From: Marthasterias glacialis
Lineage: Eukaryota > Echinodermata > Asteroidea > Forcipulatida > Asteriidae
Reading direction: 5' to 3'
DNA length: 64,000 nucleotides
NCBI GenBank assembly: GCA_911728455.2
Contig: OU452233.1
Span: forward strand, 17,507,926-17,571,925
In this document: positions 35,525 to 48,239 of the stretch, piece by piece
Layout of the letters: every line of letters starts with the position of its first letter
Numbering within the stretch: the stretch's first letter is position 1
Program-made: the position numbers and the translations under genes
Notes under the pieces: model-generated
The model's input: only the letters and a program-made list of their open reading frames with translations
Told to the model about the DNA's origin: nothing
The model's database searches: none

Positions 35525-38500
35525 AGGGTGCACCCCACAACTCCCATAACGTCGTCGTCGTCGTCGTCGTCGTCTGTTGCGCACTCGTTCTGCTAGTTAA
35601 ACATGGCGCGTCTGATCTGTTGTCTCCAGCCAGCTCTGTCGTTGCTAAGAAGGATAGCAGGAACGTTATTAGCCCAATGACCAGGGCACTAATGTGAAGC
35701 GCATTGAGACGTTATTGTGAAACGCGCTAATTATAAGAACTGGTTATTATCACATATTTTTTTCCCAGTACTAACGGCTTCGAGACTGAGCTGGACTGGT
35801 GACACGGTGACAAAATGATACAGCTGTTTAAACTGACTAAACTGTTTAGTGAAAAATGCTAAACTATTCAAAAATACTTTAAACATACTTTGATGTCTCG
35901 CAGCTGTTTACAATAAAATTAGAATTTAAAATTATTTGTTGAGTCCTATATAATATCCTCCCACCATTTGTGTCGATTTGACATATATATAGGATGTCCC
36001 AAGGCTCGCCGAGTTGTTCTCCATTCAAATATAAATACCCCCAAAACGTCTGTCCACTGATCTTTAAAAATGGCCCCACATTTTCTTTTTTTCTTTTTTT
36101 TTCTTTTTTTTTTTTATTTAACTGTTGGTGGGATTTTAGTGGACAAATTTTGTGGTAGGACGGCCTTGTAGAGGTGCTCGTCACTTGTTCCTCCTTGCCA
36201 CGCACTGGCTTGGTATTTTTATTACTTATTTTTTATTATTATTTTTTTTTATATATTTTGCTTTATTTATTTGTTTATGTTTATTACCATTTTCTGTATT
36301 TTTTTATGCCAGTGCAAAGTGTAATAAAATAAAAAAAATTAAAAAATAGCACAATTGTCCATCAGGGCCGAAAGATCTTTCTTTTGCAAAGTCACAGCCC
36401 GAGCTTTTGCCAACCCAGATGGAAAAACTACAGGGAGCCATCAGTGCAAAGCAACAACAGATATAATCACAGTTTGCAAAAATGTTACGCAGATATTAAA
36501 AAATAACTAAAAATAAAATTTGTTGAAAACAAACCAACCAATAACGGGATGCATTTTCTTTAAATAGAAAGTTTGCAAAAAAAAAAGGTTGAATTTTGGT
36601 CACAACGTCCGACTTGAATGTTTTGCTACATTTGGCCGTCTACTATGCAAACACAGTGCGGTTTGTTTATAAACGATGGAGAGGTACACGGGTCGTCACA
36701 GAATACTTCAAGTTAGAAGTGCAAAGTGCAAAGTTTTTACACTGTATCCCATTTACCAGTTGGCTCTCAAATCGGTCTATTTATATGGAATAATTTGAAG
36801 GCGTACATTAATGAGGCAGGTGGACTGTTTTCACCCTATTTAGTGTGGACGGGGCATCCATAACCCTCAACAGAGCAGAGAACATTATTCAAGGAAGCCG
36901 GATAAGGCCAAAAACTGATTTTAGACAAGCGCTTGAATATGTTTTGTTATCATTTATCTTAAGAACGCCATTTTCTGACGGCCGTACTACATGTAATCGA
37001 ACGGTACAGTATTACTCATCAGAACCACACTAACCCCCGTATGTTTACCACGCACAAACAGGTATATTACCTGAATAATATTACCAATTGGTAATATTAA
37101 TTAGTAATTTTGATCTATTAAATAATTGACAGGCTGCGGAAAACGAAATAAAATTCAGTATTTTTTTACAACAAATTTGACAATGGCGATTTCCAATACT
37201 TTTAATCCTTGCGTTCGTGTACAATCTATAATGACAGGGTATGCAATTAAATTAAAGAATAGTTTGTCATATATATGCTAATTCAATGTGAATATTAATG
37301 AGATACTAGCGAGTAGGTTATTGCGCTCGTTGTATCATTCTGGGGCCATGCTTTTTTTGTTTTATTTGACACCGCCAAAATCTCTGGGAAAAAACGTGTA
37401 CTTCTTACAACGAAAGACCATTGATGGTGCTGATAACAAGATAATCCTCTCCAACTACATGTACACTATTTTCTGAACGAACAGGGGCACCAGACGAAGA
37501 GGCGATGCACTTTTACGATTACGTAATGCTTTTGGATGCCGTAGAAAAATTGAATATGCCAGGCACGTCGATCCTGGGCGAAGTGGTCATTTTCTATTAT
37601 GAGAACAATAGAAAAGGACCGCTTACTGGGGCGCCCGCTAACCTTTAAAAAGTCTCCCATTCGTGTAGTCTGTTTGTCCTAAGGTTAAATCAATAGACTT
37701 TCAACTCTTTATCACAGAGGACTATTAACGACTCTTTGATTTTATTTAAACATTTCCATCCCCTTCAGTTTAACAGATGCAAACATTTTCAGCTTGCAAG
37801 TTCCCTCTTAAAAACGAACTAGAACTTTCTCCAAACGCATATTGCAGGTCCCAAGGAAGTGACGAAGCTTTCTTGATTAATTCTAAAAAAATTGTTCCTA
37901 TACAACAAGCTCCATGATAGGTGTAATGTGTTTGGGGCATCATCCTCAAATAGCTCTCGTAAACAAGTCAGCAGATGTGTTTGGTACAAGCGAAAAACAT
38001 TTTTCAGCTACGCCAAAATATGTAGCCCTTTTTTACTTTCCAAGAAGTCTTCAAGAAAACGTGTTGTATTATATTTGTGCATTATTATTATAGTCGTTTT
38101 GTATTTTTTTTTTTTTTTAATCCCTTCTTTTTATAGGACGCTTACTGCTGTTAGTTAATAAAATGAAACAAATCAACAATTTTCATCTTATTGAGAAGTG
38201 TCTGTTTTTTTTGTTGTTTTTTTTTTTCAGGGAAGGCAAATAATTTCCTACAATTATCCCAGTTCCTCCTTTCGACTCGTGTAACAATATTGTTATTATA
38301 CGAAAGCCCAATCGTGCCACAGAAATAAATAAAATCACTGGAAAATAATCCGTTATAACGAATTAATAATCCGTTATAACGAATTAATAATCCGTAATAA
38401 CGAATTAATAATCCGTTATAACGAATTAGTAATCCGTAATAACGAATTAATAATCCGTTATAAATTAATTAATTAATTCGTTATAACGGATTATTAATTC

Positions 38501-38668
38501 GTTATAACGGATTATTTTCCAGTGATTTTATTTATTTCTGTGGCACGATTGGGCTTTCCTATTATTATGTTAATATTTATTTATTTATTTATTTGTTTAT
38601 TTATTTATTATTATTTGTTTTTATTACTGTTTTAAAACATTGCTGACAGGTTTTTAAGCGTTGGTGTT
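35525..38668. other. Convergent intergenic region, transporter to PTER
   Basis: Contains (GTC)n (35551-35575), T-rich low complexity (36080-36120, 36215-36350), a two-copy repeat shared with the cyclase intron (36370-36680), a 24-base palindrome (37076-37099) and the foldback element at 38302-38558. A candidate transporter poly(A) signal AATAAA is at 36322. TTTATT runs at 38577-38612 offer PTER poly(A) signals on the minus strand. Confidence 0.55.
38302..38558. mobile_element. Foldback element with internal ATAATCCGTTATAACGAATT repeats
   Basis: GAAAGCCCAATCGTGCCACA on the left is mirrored exactly by TGTGGCACGATTGGGCTTTC on the right, and the inverted match runs on for about 80 bases through ATCACTGGAAAATAATCCG. 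The middle is a tandem array of a 20-22 base unit, itself near-palindromic (CCGTTATAACG). Arms are almost identical, so it is young or kept similar by gene conversion. No clear target duplication. Confidence 0.85.
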
Positions 38669-41600
38669 TTACTTGAATGTCAGCCAGGTGCGAGGGTTTT
38701 CCTTTGTGATCTTGTTAATGCTGTCTTGGGACATACCGCATACCAGCATCCTCGGAAGCACGTTCAGGATAATGTGCGAATAACCGTGACCTCCGTATTT
38801 CATCTATCAAAGATCAAAAAATATATGTAAATTAAAAATGGAAATTAGGTGTTCTGTTTTTAACGAGTATATTACAAAATTAATGTAAGAATTTAACTAG
38901 ACTAGATTATCTCTCTACCATGCAATAATAGCCTCAAACCCTGTTGAATTTTAGACGTGCATTTAGGCATTTAGGTGCGTTATATTTATTTTAAATATGT
39001 TTCTGTTACGTGTGGGTGATTTACTAATTGGGAGCAATAACCTTTCCCATTTGGGAACACCAGCCATTCCCGTTTGGGAACACTAACCATTTCCACTTGG
39101 AAGCACCGGCCATTCCTAATTGGGAACGCCAACCGTTAGCATTTGGTGTTGTGTACCTAGGGCCTTTTCCAAACCTCAGCTTAAAGATACAGGCTCGTCG
39201 AGAAAGCAAGTCCAATCAAGGACCAATGATATGTGAGATCACGTGAGATCATGTGAGATCACAACCTTGTCCCCAAAAATAGCTTTAGTAATTACGACAA
39301 ATTTCACTGACCCTTTGTGAACATGCTATGGTGTTTACAGTCATTTCAAGGCCACCGTAGTTATTTTTCCCCGTAATAATAACAATTGACATCGATTCTG
39401 AACACAGTCTATTTAGCATTTTGGAAGATACCATTCTAGTCTTCTGTTTGTATGCAATTCGCCTATCACAAGGCCCAAAGGCTACTCGAGGTGTGGGCTA
39501 CTTTTTGAAGGGAAAGAAACCTGCCCCAAATGCGCAGAAAAACAATCGGACATGGCGAGATATAAACACACGTCTCTTCAGCACGCCTAAGAACACGGAG
39601 TTGTTAATCAATCTGTTGCGAGACGAACATAATTGCCACTTCCCGATGTACGTACCAGTTGCATTTTCCTGTGTATGTCATGTGAGATCACAACCTTGTC
39701 CCCAAATCCCTCGTCTACTAAGATCTTTATCAGATTGATGCGTTGAATATCACTTGGTAACGCCACCGTTGTGTCATGCTGATAGTAGGAAGTCTCGGTG
39801 CCGAAGAAGTCAAATTCGAGGTAGCCCCCCATTTCGGCGAACTCCAAGACTTGATCACGGTTAAAAAGACAACCTACAGAATAAGGAGACATTTGTTTCC
39901 AATATTAACTGGAAGAAAAACTGTATAAATACATGTAGGCTCATGGATTGTACACGCGGTACAATTGTTTTCGTTCGTAATCAAATAAAGAAAATAGATC
40001 AAATGTAACTTCATTGACAATACGTGGTGCTAGTTCCAAAAGGTTTAAAACTGTAAACCACTTATTGAAATATGGGTAAATTTTATTTTATAAAATGTTC
40101 CATGAACAAAGAAATAAAATAAAAAATTCTCACTAAAAGTGCGAGCGTTTGCATTTGTGTATTTTTTCTCCCTTCTTGCGGTACGACTAAGAACATAGAT
40201 TGCCAACAGTAATTTTTCCAATGTTTCAGAGATTTTGTCGGCATCACGCTGCTTTTGTTCATCACTGACTAACTCCGAAGAGACGCTGCCCGTCAGATCT
40301 AAACGGATAACTTACGATCAATGTGGGACATAACCGTTCTGCTGGCCTCCCCTCCCGCCTCTTGGAGGACGCGTAGACACTCTGCGGGGCTCTTGGGTAG
40401 TCTGCCCGGGTGAATTAGCACAGGACAACCTAGCTGAGTTTGAGCTTCCCCAGTAGCTTGCAAAACCTTTCTCTCATTTACTGAAAAAAGGGATATATTG
40501 TTTTGTTCTTTACTTGAATAGAACGTATTAAACTAAATAAAAAAGTCTGTGACTGGAATTTGTTTTTAACGTACACGCGGTACACCGGTACGTAATAATG
40601 TACTTTGATCATCAAATACGTATTTTGAATTGCGTACTAAAGGGCTGTGTCGTCATGATTATAGCAGGCCTTTGGCTGCGCGTGGATAGATGAACTCTCA
40701 CCCAGATACTGCACATGCGCGTGCTTGCTGTCAAATCACAAAGGGTGCCGTCTCTGTCAAACTGTGAAGTGACCGCGGGTGCGCACGTGCGCGTAGTAAC
40801 TGGGTTATTCAATTTACTGCCACAATCATGACGCTTCTTTTTATGAATGGATTTGGCTGTATCAAATACGTACGGAAATAACACTTGAAAAAGTATTTTA
40901 AAAAATAATAACCGCGGATGTTGCAACAGAATTTATCGCCTGCAAAGTGACCCACAGAATTGCAACCTTTCTTTCATGTGTGGAGGTGACATTCAAGAGT
41001 CACCACTTAAGACGGCCCTCTCCGTTTGTGTTCTTGTTTTCTTGCTGGCGTTCCACTCAGTTTCTGTATTTCTATGAGACATAACCTAGAAGGCTATTTT
41101 CACCGTCTGATGGAGAATAAGAGGATGAAAAATTGTTTTCGAATCTTACAGGTAATGTCATTCGAGCATCCAATTTCCCCGATGACTCCACACTTGTACT
41201 TTGTGCCATCGGACCCCTCGGTAATTTCATGCACCATACCACTCACAAGTTCTTCCTGGGTCATGGTGCTCATTTCCGGTGGATGGGTTGACCCCAAGTA
41301 GTAACCTGAACAACAGGGTAGAGGTCAACAGAAAAGTGAATGACAGAAAAGTTAATATTATGGACTGCGCGACCGCCTTTTTTTTTTTTTTTTTTTTTGG
41401 TCTCGTTTTTCCGTACGCAGGAAACGATAAATATTACAAATATCCATTTTTATTTTGCCATTTTTCCCTTCCAGCCTCGATTTCGTTAACATTGATTTGC
41501 ATGCGCGGGAAATGTAAATGGCCTCTGTGTCATAATTATGTTGGCTGATAAGAAGTTCATGACCGGCAAGGGCTGCGCGGTCAAACGAGTAGGAATTCAG

Positions 41601-44600
41601 TGTTACATAAAAGACCTAACGCCATGACGTCATTTGAGAAGGGCGCCCTCGCCTAGTTTAAAAAAAAAAAGGTTTCTCAGTGGCCCATTCTGTGTTTCCT
41701 ATTCCATCATCGGTTTACCTCGGGATGGCGTCTGGATGACGGGAGTGCACAAAGGTCAAATTCAAAACAGCATTGACCCCCCCTTTAAGATGAAACCCAA
41801 GTTTACCTCCTCCAGCAATGATGTTAACCCCGCTGGCATTGGATAGTTCTGCAAGTTCAGTCAAATTCCGTCCAATCCCTATTGTTGTTGCATCCACGAT
41901 GGACCTGCCTCCGTTCTCATGATAAAACTTCAGCTCATCTTTGACGTCATTCTGGACTGTCTTGAGCTCGAGGTTGGCATTTGAGGAATACCTAAAAACG
42001 TACATAAAAATTAGAAATTCTGGACTGTCTTGAGCTCGAGGTTGGCAATTGAGGAATACCTAAAAACGTACATAAAAATTAGAAATGCAACCATGAACTG
42101 CTGAGCTTGTAATTAATTTCAAAAGTACCCCCAAAAATTTAGGAAACCAATTCGTCAACGATCGATAACAAATCAGAGCATAATATACTCTGTGCAATAA
42201 AGTGTAACGTTGTTATTTTTAAGCGGTATGATCTTCAATTCCTCGAGTTGCGATTTAAAATAAAATCCACACAAATGTCTCGACATAATTAATCAGTTAA
42301 TGACAAAAATATACATCACATAACTTCTTCACTGAAGACATTGGAGGTTTTGTTGGTCACGTTTAAAAAAAAACATAGAACAGCCGTAAATGTTATGGTT
42401 GTATTGGATTGATTATCTATTTCGAAATAATAAGCGAACAGGAAAAACTGAGTCGTAAGGACAACTTTGCCAGACACGGCAGAGGAAAATAATATTTGGG
42501 GAAATCGGGCCTGACCCCGAATTTGTAAAACAATTGGGGCCTATAAGCTTCCATTTTTACGGTCCTGTTATTTTATTGTTTACTGCACTTGTTTACGGTT
42601 TACCGTCATACCATGACTGTACAACACTTCTTGTTTTGTAGACGGTGTGACACTGTTCGGCATCAGCAGATATGTAACGGTTCGTTTTTGATTATTGCTT
42701 ACGTGATTCTGGGCACGTACACCGTTTTCTTAACAAAATTAGTTTTACTGGGTAAGTCTGCCGCCACCTAGCGTCTCAAAAGTCTCTCATTTACTCTTCT
42801 TTCACATACATACGGGTAGTGACGTATCCACCACAGGTTTTCTATAGTAAGGGGGAGATTGGTGTGGTCCTTGTACTTGGCTGGCGGTGGACTGAAGCAT
42901 GGCTTGTAGTCGATGTTTAGATGCTCATGAGTCATGGTTATACCCAGCTCGGACGGATTAATGACACCCAGAACTAACACACAAAAAGTAAAATTGTGTG
43001 AGAGGTAAGAAGAAGAATAAAGAAGAGTAATTATAACTAGAGATGTGTAGCAACCGTGTGTGATGATCTCTCCGTTCTGGGAGGAAGTGGATATTTTCAA
43101 AAAAATGGTTTGAGTAATGGTTGCACTCCACGTTTCGCACAATATAGGGCTACATACCAGATAATTATATCCACTACCATCATAGCTAATCCAAAAAAAG
43201 CCTAATAAATAACTATGATGTTAGGTTCACTAGCCGTTGGTGAACACTTGATTTCAAATTCATATAACCGTTCATTGATCATCGATCGTTTATTTTCCTT
43301 TGAAACTTATTCTAACAAAATGCACTCGTGTGTAGACAGATTTTGGGCTCATCCTATATACGATGACAGTAAAGTTTTATTGGACACTGGTCATTCACAT
43401 GTCTAATTTCGAGTGTGTACTTCCGTAGGCGTACGAGCAAAAGCCCCCCAAATCGAGCAAAACAAGAAGACAACAATAGACCTTTCCCATGAAATATGTA
43501 AATTGAACATTGCGCGTGCGCACTAACACTACTGGTTGGGGAAAATGAAGGAACATCGTGCCTTTTTGCGGCGTGGGGCTAATGGTTGGGTGACGCATAC
43601 GCGTCAGTGCGTCTGCCTAGCGCACAACTCTATTTCGTTTGCCAATCAAGAATATATGTACCCATGAATGTAATAAGCATATTTCATGGGAAATGCTAAT
43701 TAAAAGACTGTTACTTGTACAATTTCGGGCAAATCACAACTCTGCCCCCCCCCCACCCCCACCCCACCACCTCTCCAAGCAGCCCCATTCGCCGATGTCT
43801 ATTCTCAATATTTCGATACCGAACCTTAAACATTCAGTTACGTTGGTACAGCGAATGTCAACTATCAGTGCGACTATAGACAACTATCTCGGTCAACGCC
43901 TTTTTTCTGATATAATCGACGTTCGCTGTACAAAGCTCAGTGAACGTCAAAAGTCCATGTCCAAATGGTTTCTACCAATTAGAGGCCAACTCGACTTGGT
44001 TATAGGCAAACTCGGGTTGGAATTTATCCTTTTGTGGCATTCCTGATAAAACCCTGGCACATCGAGTAGACCCTTGTCTGTGATAAGCCAATTCAAGTGT
44101 AACGAAGCTTGCCTGCAACCTGCAAAGTACAACGTACTTTGCCTGGTGTGTTACGGTATATGTTAAGCCTTGCACGCGCCAGCATTAGTTCGTAATAGTT
44201 CATCAATTGTTACACAATTTCAATTATATGCTTGGTTTCTTTTTCGAACAGTAGAAATCGGCTAGTATGAGCTGAGAACGACATTTTCTGAACGTTTTCT
44301 GCTGCTGTTTTTGATGTACATGTGTTGGTCTGCATGTTTTACGCTCCACTGCAGCTATACTTGCTTAAGGCGTTGTATGGGATTTTTATGGTAACAGCTA
44401 AAACCAACTACATCAGCGATTTTCGACTTACGGGGAATCCACGTAATGCACGGAAATCTGGCCCGAAAAGCCAGAGACCTGCCGTGGTAATAATAACAAT
44501 TATTATTGATTAGTAGATATTCGTTGTACAGATGTATGTGGATGTCCATTGATCAACATCGAACCAACTTTACTGCCAAATATAAATTGTATTCGGCAAT

Positions 44601-45019
44601 ACTAAAAACTTGGAGAAAGGACCCTGTTCGCTATGTTAAAACATGGACTTTTTCTTGCCAGGGTTATAACAAGCAAACATTTTCCTGGCGTGGATTTCAC
44701 AAAACTAGTCATAACTTATGACTTGTCCTATGTTAGAACTAGTTACTCAACCTACCTCGAGATAAGACTAGTCCTAGTGCTTTGTGAAATCCACATCTGG
44801 GTCATTAAAATGCATAGATCAGAGGTGCAAAGAGCATGACTACGTCGAGATTACAATGACGTACATTGATATTTGAAACGACGGAACCCTAAAAGTAATA
44901 CGGTTTGGTTTTTATTCTTAAAAAAAAAGGTGCAATGACAAAGACGATCCATTTAAATAAAGTATAGACTGGGGCAACAATTTACCTGTCTGGATTTTCC
45001 CGCTCAAGTCACTTGCCAT
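38669..45019 (-). CDS. pter: Phosphotriesterase-related protein (PTER amidohydrolase)
   Basis: Binuclear-metal hydrolase of the amidohydrolase superfamily; mammalian PTER has been shown to hydrolyse N-acetyltaurine to taurine and acetate. Exons in coding order: 44986-45019, 42814-42973, 41807-41991, 41150-41305, 40316-40480, 39656-39873, 38669-38803. They join in phase to 1053 bases, 350 residues, one more than the usual 349. The N-terminus ([14 protein letters not shown], then THEHL) and the C-terminus ([10 protein letters not shown]...TWLTFK) match the family end to end. Metal ligands are all present: H27 and H29, E170 (GEIG), H202 (HPGR), H231 (SHID) and D299 (SHDIH). Cytosolic, no signal peptide. 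Complete and probably functional. Oddities: partial duplicates of exon 3 and exon 6 lie in flanking introns. Confidence 0.95.
39028..39140. repeat. Short minisatellite, TTGGGAACACC-NN-CCATTCCC units
   Basis: Four to five units of about 27 bases (TTTGGGAACACCAGCCATTC and variants) in the last PTER intron. Confidence 0.7.
40637..40838. mobile_element. TTAA-type MITE, worn copy in a PTER intron
   Basis: TAAAGGGCTGTGTCGTCATG on the left, then TGCGCG, AAATCACAAAGGGTGCCGTC, TGTCAAACTGTGA and ACAATCATGACG on the right, as in 18911-19095. The right terminus has decayed. Confidence 0.7.
41950..42085. repeat. pter: Tandem duplication covering the 5' end of PTER exon 3
   Basis: The segment from TTCTGGACTGTCTTGAGC to AACGTACATAAAAATTAGAAA (about 67 bases) occurs twice in direct tandem, from about 41950 and from about 42017, with one base change (GGCATTTG / GGCAATTG). 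It carries the first 43 bases of exon 3 together with its acceptor. The outer copy leads in frame into TAA, so only the inner acceptor makes PTER. Confidence 0.9.
43477..43702. mobile_element. MITE with AATAGACCTTTCCCATGAAATATG end
   Basis: CCCATGAAATATG on the left is mirrored by CATATTTCATGGGA on the right. The left terminus also has AATAGACC, as in the elements at 18613, 45430 and 50611; the right terminus has changed. Interior carries GCGCGTGCGC. In PTER intron 1. Confidence 0.65.
44690..44795. mobile_element. MITE with GATTTCACAAAACTAGTC ends, copy 2
   Basis: GTGGATTTCACAAAACTAGTC and GACTAGTCCTAGTGC...TTTGTGAAATCCAC are inverted; better preserved than copy 1 at 10686-10808. Confidence 0.8.
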
Positions 45020-45429
45020 TCTGGTTGAGAAAAACGTCAACGAGACGACAATTGTAGGCGAGTTGAACACTGTTGAGTGTACAGACGCAGCTTGCTATAC
45101 AGAGATCCTCTTTGCACCCTGAACAAAGCTGATGGAAAGACAAATTGACCACGGAGGGGTCAACAACTTTGTTAGCGTCTTTCCTTCTGCAAATGTATGG
45201 TCCATGTGATGATGCTCTTGTGTGATTATTTCCCAACACGATTTTTTCCCAATTTGACATGCCCGTCCCTTCGTGAAAACATTGACGGTACGTTTACGCT
45301 GTACGTGTGACCGAGTTTGACCGAGGTCACATGACCAAATGGCGTGATCCAATTGGTCAATGCGCACAGTTTGATTGACAGGCCGGAACGGTCTATTCAG
45401 GACTCATACTTCACGGAGGCAACGGAGGC

Positions 45430-45608
45430 AATAGACCTTTATCATGCTGTAACCATCTTTGTCATGTTCACTGTATCCAATAACATAATAGAAGCTAGTA
45501 TTCATTGTACAAAAAGGAACCAGACTATTTACCCTTCCAGCCTCGGTTTGGTTACATTGGTTTGAATGAGAGAAAATCAATATGGCCACACCATGATGAA
45601 GGTCTATT
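45430..45608. mobile_element. MITE with AATAGACCTTTATCATG ends, nested in a repeat
   Basis: AATAGACCTTTATCATG left and CATGATGAAGGTCTATT right are inverted. It splits a repeat that is whole at 22165-22320 (ACTTCACGGAGGCAA ... TGCCTTGG). A diverged relative of its interior (CCCTTCCAGCCTCG, TTTACATT-type words) is at 41468-41525. Confidence 0.75.
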
Positions 45609-47644
45609 GCCTACTCTATGCCTTGGCGCCCTTGAAACTTTACAGTACAGATTCACCCTTTCCTCCTAGAGGTGCCCTTTTCTCAAGAAGAAAGTGCCTT
45701 GGTGCCCTTGCCCTTTCAAGAACGAAGAAATCTGGCCTGAATATTGCAACTGTCTATTTCTACCTCCATGATGCAACCAAGCCATATTCTCTACATGTTT
45801 CGGAAGTTCGGTTGTTGATTCTATGACCTCAAAAACGGTCCAAAGGTTACCCCATGCCCTCGTGGAAACTCGAAGATTATCACTATGCTGTTGTGGCACC
45901 GTACATGTACATGGCCCGAACATCTGACGTCACATTTCAAAGCTCGTGAATAACGTCAGACTACCAGACGTGCCTTTGATCTCGCATGCCAAAAAACTGT
46001 GTGTGTATGTACATGTACTGTACAGACACATTCGTGTAGTGTCAGCAATGATTTAAGATCGCAATTAGACGGGTAACTTAGGCTGAAATCTGACAAGTGC
46101 ACTGAACGCCATTTCAGCAAGTAAACTCTTTTGAAGCAACAAATCGATCAGTACAGTCAATGACCATTGACCACCAATGATAAAAACCTGTGCTTGCTAG
46201 ATGGCACCATGCATGTTCTACGTTCCAACATTAGAGCTCCGGCATAATTATCAGCTTGAACTTTGTTGTACTCAACAGAGACCAATAATGTCCAAACTCA
46301 ACTCAAGTCCATAGCATATCACACAGTATAAAGGCATGCTTTGACAGGCATTTTTTGAGGCAATCAAAACTGGACAACAAGCAAAAGATTACACTTCGAC
46401 AGCACAAGATTAATTATCACGTACGGTGTCTTACCACAGTTCTACTCTAGTCCTATAGTTGCCTGCCCTCCTTGTCCGTATGGGTTGCCTGTAAATTGCC
46501 ACGTAGTGTGACATAATGCTATGGTGCTACGTTCCAACAGAACTCCCAAAGGTCAAAATCTTCAGTGGCAGAGCGTTGTGGATCTATCTAGTGCCAGCCG
46601 GTGGGGGCACTGATCGAGTGCAGGCGATCTACGGTAGAAATCATTCCTTCCTCCAAGGTCTAGCGAAGAACATGCCCCCTTAATCTTCTCTTGACACAAA
46701 AAACTTTTGTTACCCCTTTTGATTTTTTTTTTTTTGTAGTTTTAGTTTAGTACCGGCCTTATTTCTTGACTGCAAGGTTGAACAGGGCGAGCACTCCCAA
46801 GAACTGAATGTCTTATTGTCATTAATCGAGAAGCGTGTCCTTGCCACCATGGAGATATTTTCACCTCCATGTTGACACTAGTCTGAACACCACCACCCAT
46901 GATAACCTGATGCCCCTATTACCACACCTAAACCAACTTCTGTTCACTGCATGCATGGGTTTTTTAGTTTATTAGTCTTAAACATCAATAACCTACCTTG
47001 TTGCTGTTTGGAGAAACAATGTGTATGAGAAAATGATCGGCAGTATTTTCCAAACTAATCACACTCCACAAAATACAATTTTGGCTGGGGCTAGAATTGT
47101 CCCACTTTCGTTCTCTTGCTATTAAAAAATAGCATCGTCCCATTTGTTACCTTTACCAGAACGGTGTTGATTGAATTGAACAATAGAGCTACGGACAGCA
47201 CTATGGTTGAACAGGCATGGTGGGTTTCTCGTACATTATGTTCGGATAGCGATAGTTCATCCAACTTTTGTTGATAATACAGCGGACCATGGAGGTAGAA
47301 TAATAGTCGGATTTATCAGCATGGTGAATAAACTGCCGGAGTGTAGCAAAACTTTATACGAATATGCCTTGTATAAAATCTTCTTGGTTTAAGACTCTAG
47401 TGTCATTTCCCTCCGTTGTTGTTGTTGTTTTCTGTTTGGGTTTTTTTTTTCTTTTTTTTGTGTGTGTGTTTTGTTTTTCATTCCTGGTTATATTAATGTG
47501 AGCCAGGTCCTCGCACTCTTGAAGTTTAATTGTGTCTTTAAGTTACCATTCTTTGAACTGTTTATTTACTCGTAGTTTTTAGCCTTCTGATGCTTTTCTT
47601 TGCCTTTCAGTCCATTGCCCTAGAGCTTGTTATCATGATTGTTT

Positions 47645-47645
47645 T

Positions 47646-47691
<46 letters not shown>

Positions 47692-47710
47692 TAATATTAT
47701 TATTATTAAT
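47645..47710. repeat. (ATT)n microsatellite
   Basis: About twenty units of TTA/ATT with a few interruptions. Confidence 0.9.
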
Positions 47711-48239
47711 AAAGGGCCTTATGTCAATTGGCATGGCATTGGACAGGTTTATTAATATGCAGAGATTATTTCATTGATGTACCCGTACATGTACATCGGC
47801 AATCAGCATGTCCATGTTTTGCTAGCGAGCTGCCAAGAGTTATGTATCCGACCAAATATACAGATATGAGAGCCTAAAGCCCCAGCTCAACATTGGTAAA
47901 GAAAGAAAAACATAAATGTTCACAGATTGACATATACCTTACATGGTATAAAATAATACATAAAATAAGATCCAAAATTAGTTTTTGTCTCAGTGACTGA
48001 GGCGAAAATTCTGCCTGTTGGAATGGGTACAAAAATGCTTAATCCATTTTTACCGTTTTCTCGCAAATGAAACGACAAAATGACCCAACCTTTTTAGAGG
48101 TTGTTTTTTTTTGTACAAACATTTTGATTTATACAAAGTCTGGAAGCATTTACAGTCAGTTTGTCAGTTTACCAATGTTGAGCTTAGGCTTTAAGCTTGT
48201 ACATTGTACATCAGAGCAATATCCTTTTTGGAAACTTTA

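Larger units (their letters stand above)
42974..44985. other. PTER intron 1
   Basis: Contains a MITE-like element at 43477-43702 and the second GATTTCACAAAACTAG element at 44690-44795, plus a C-rich run (43744-43790). Nothing else recognised. Confidence 0.55.

Noticed and set aside
37076-37099. 24-base palindrome containing TAATATTACC, like the nick site of rolling-circle viruses
   Set aside because: The word is short and AT-rich, lies in a perfect palindrome rather than a stem-loop top, and no Rep-like frame is near.
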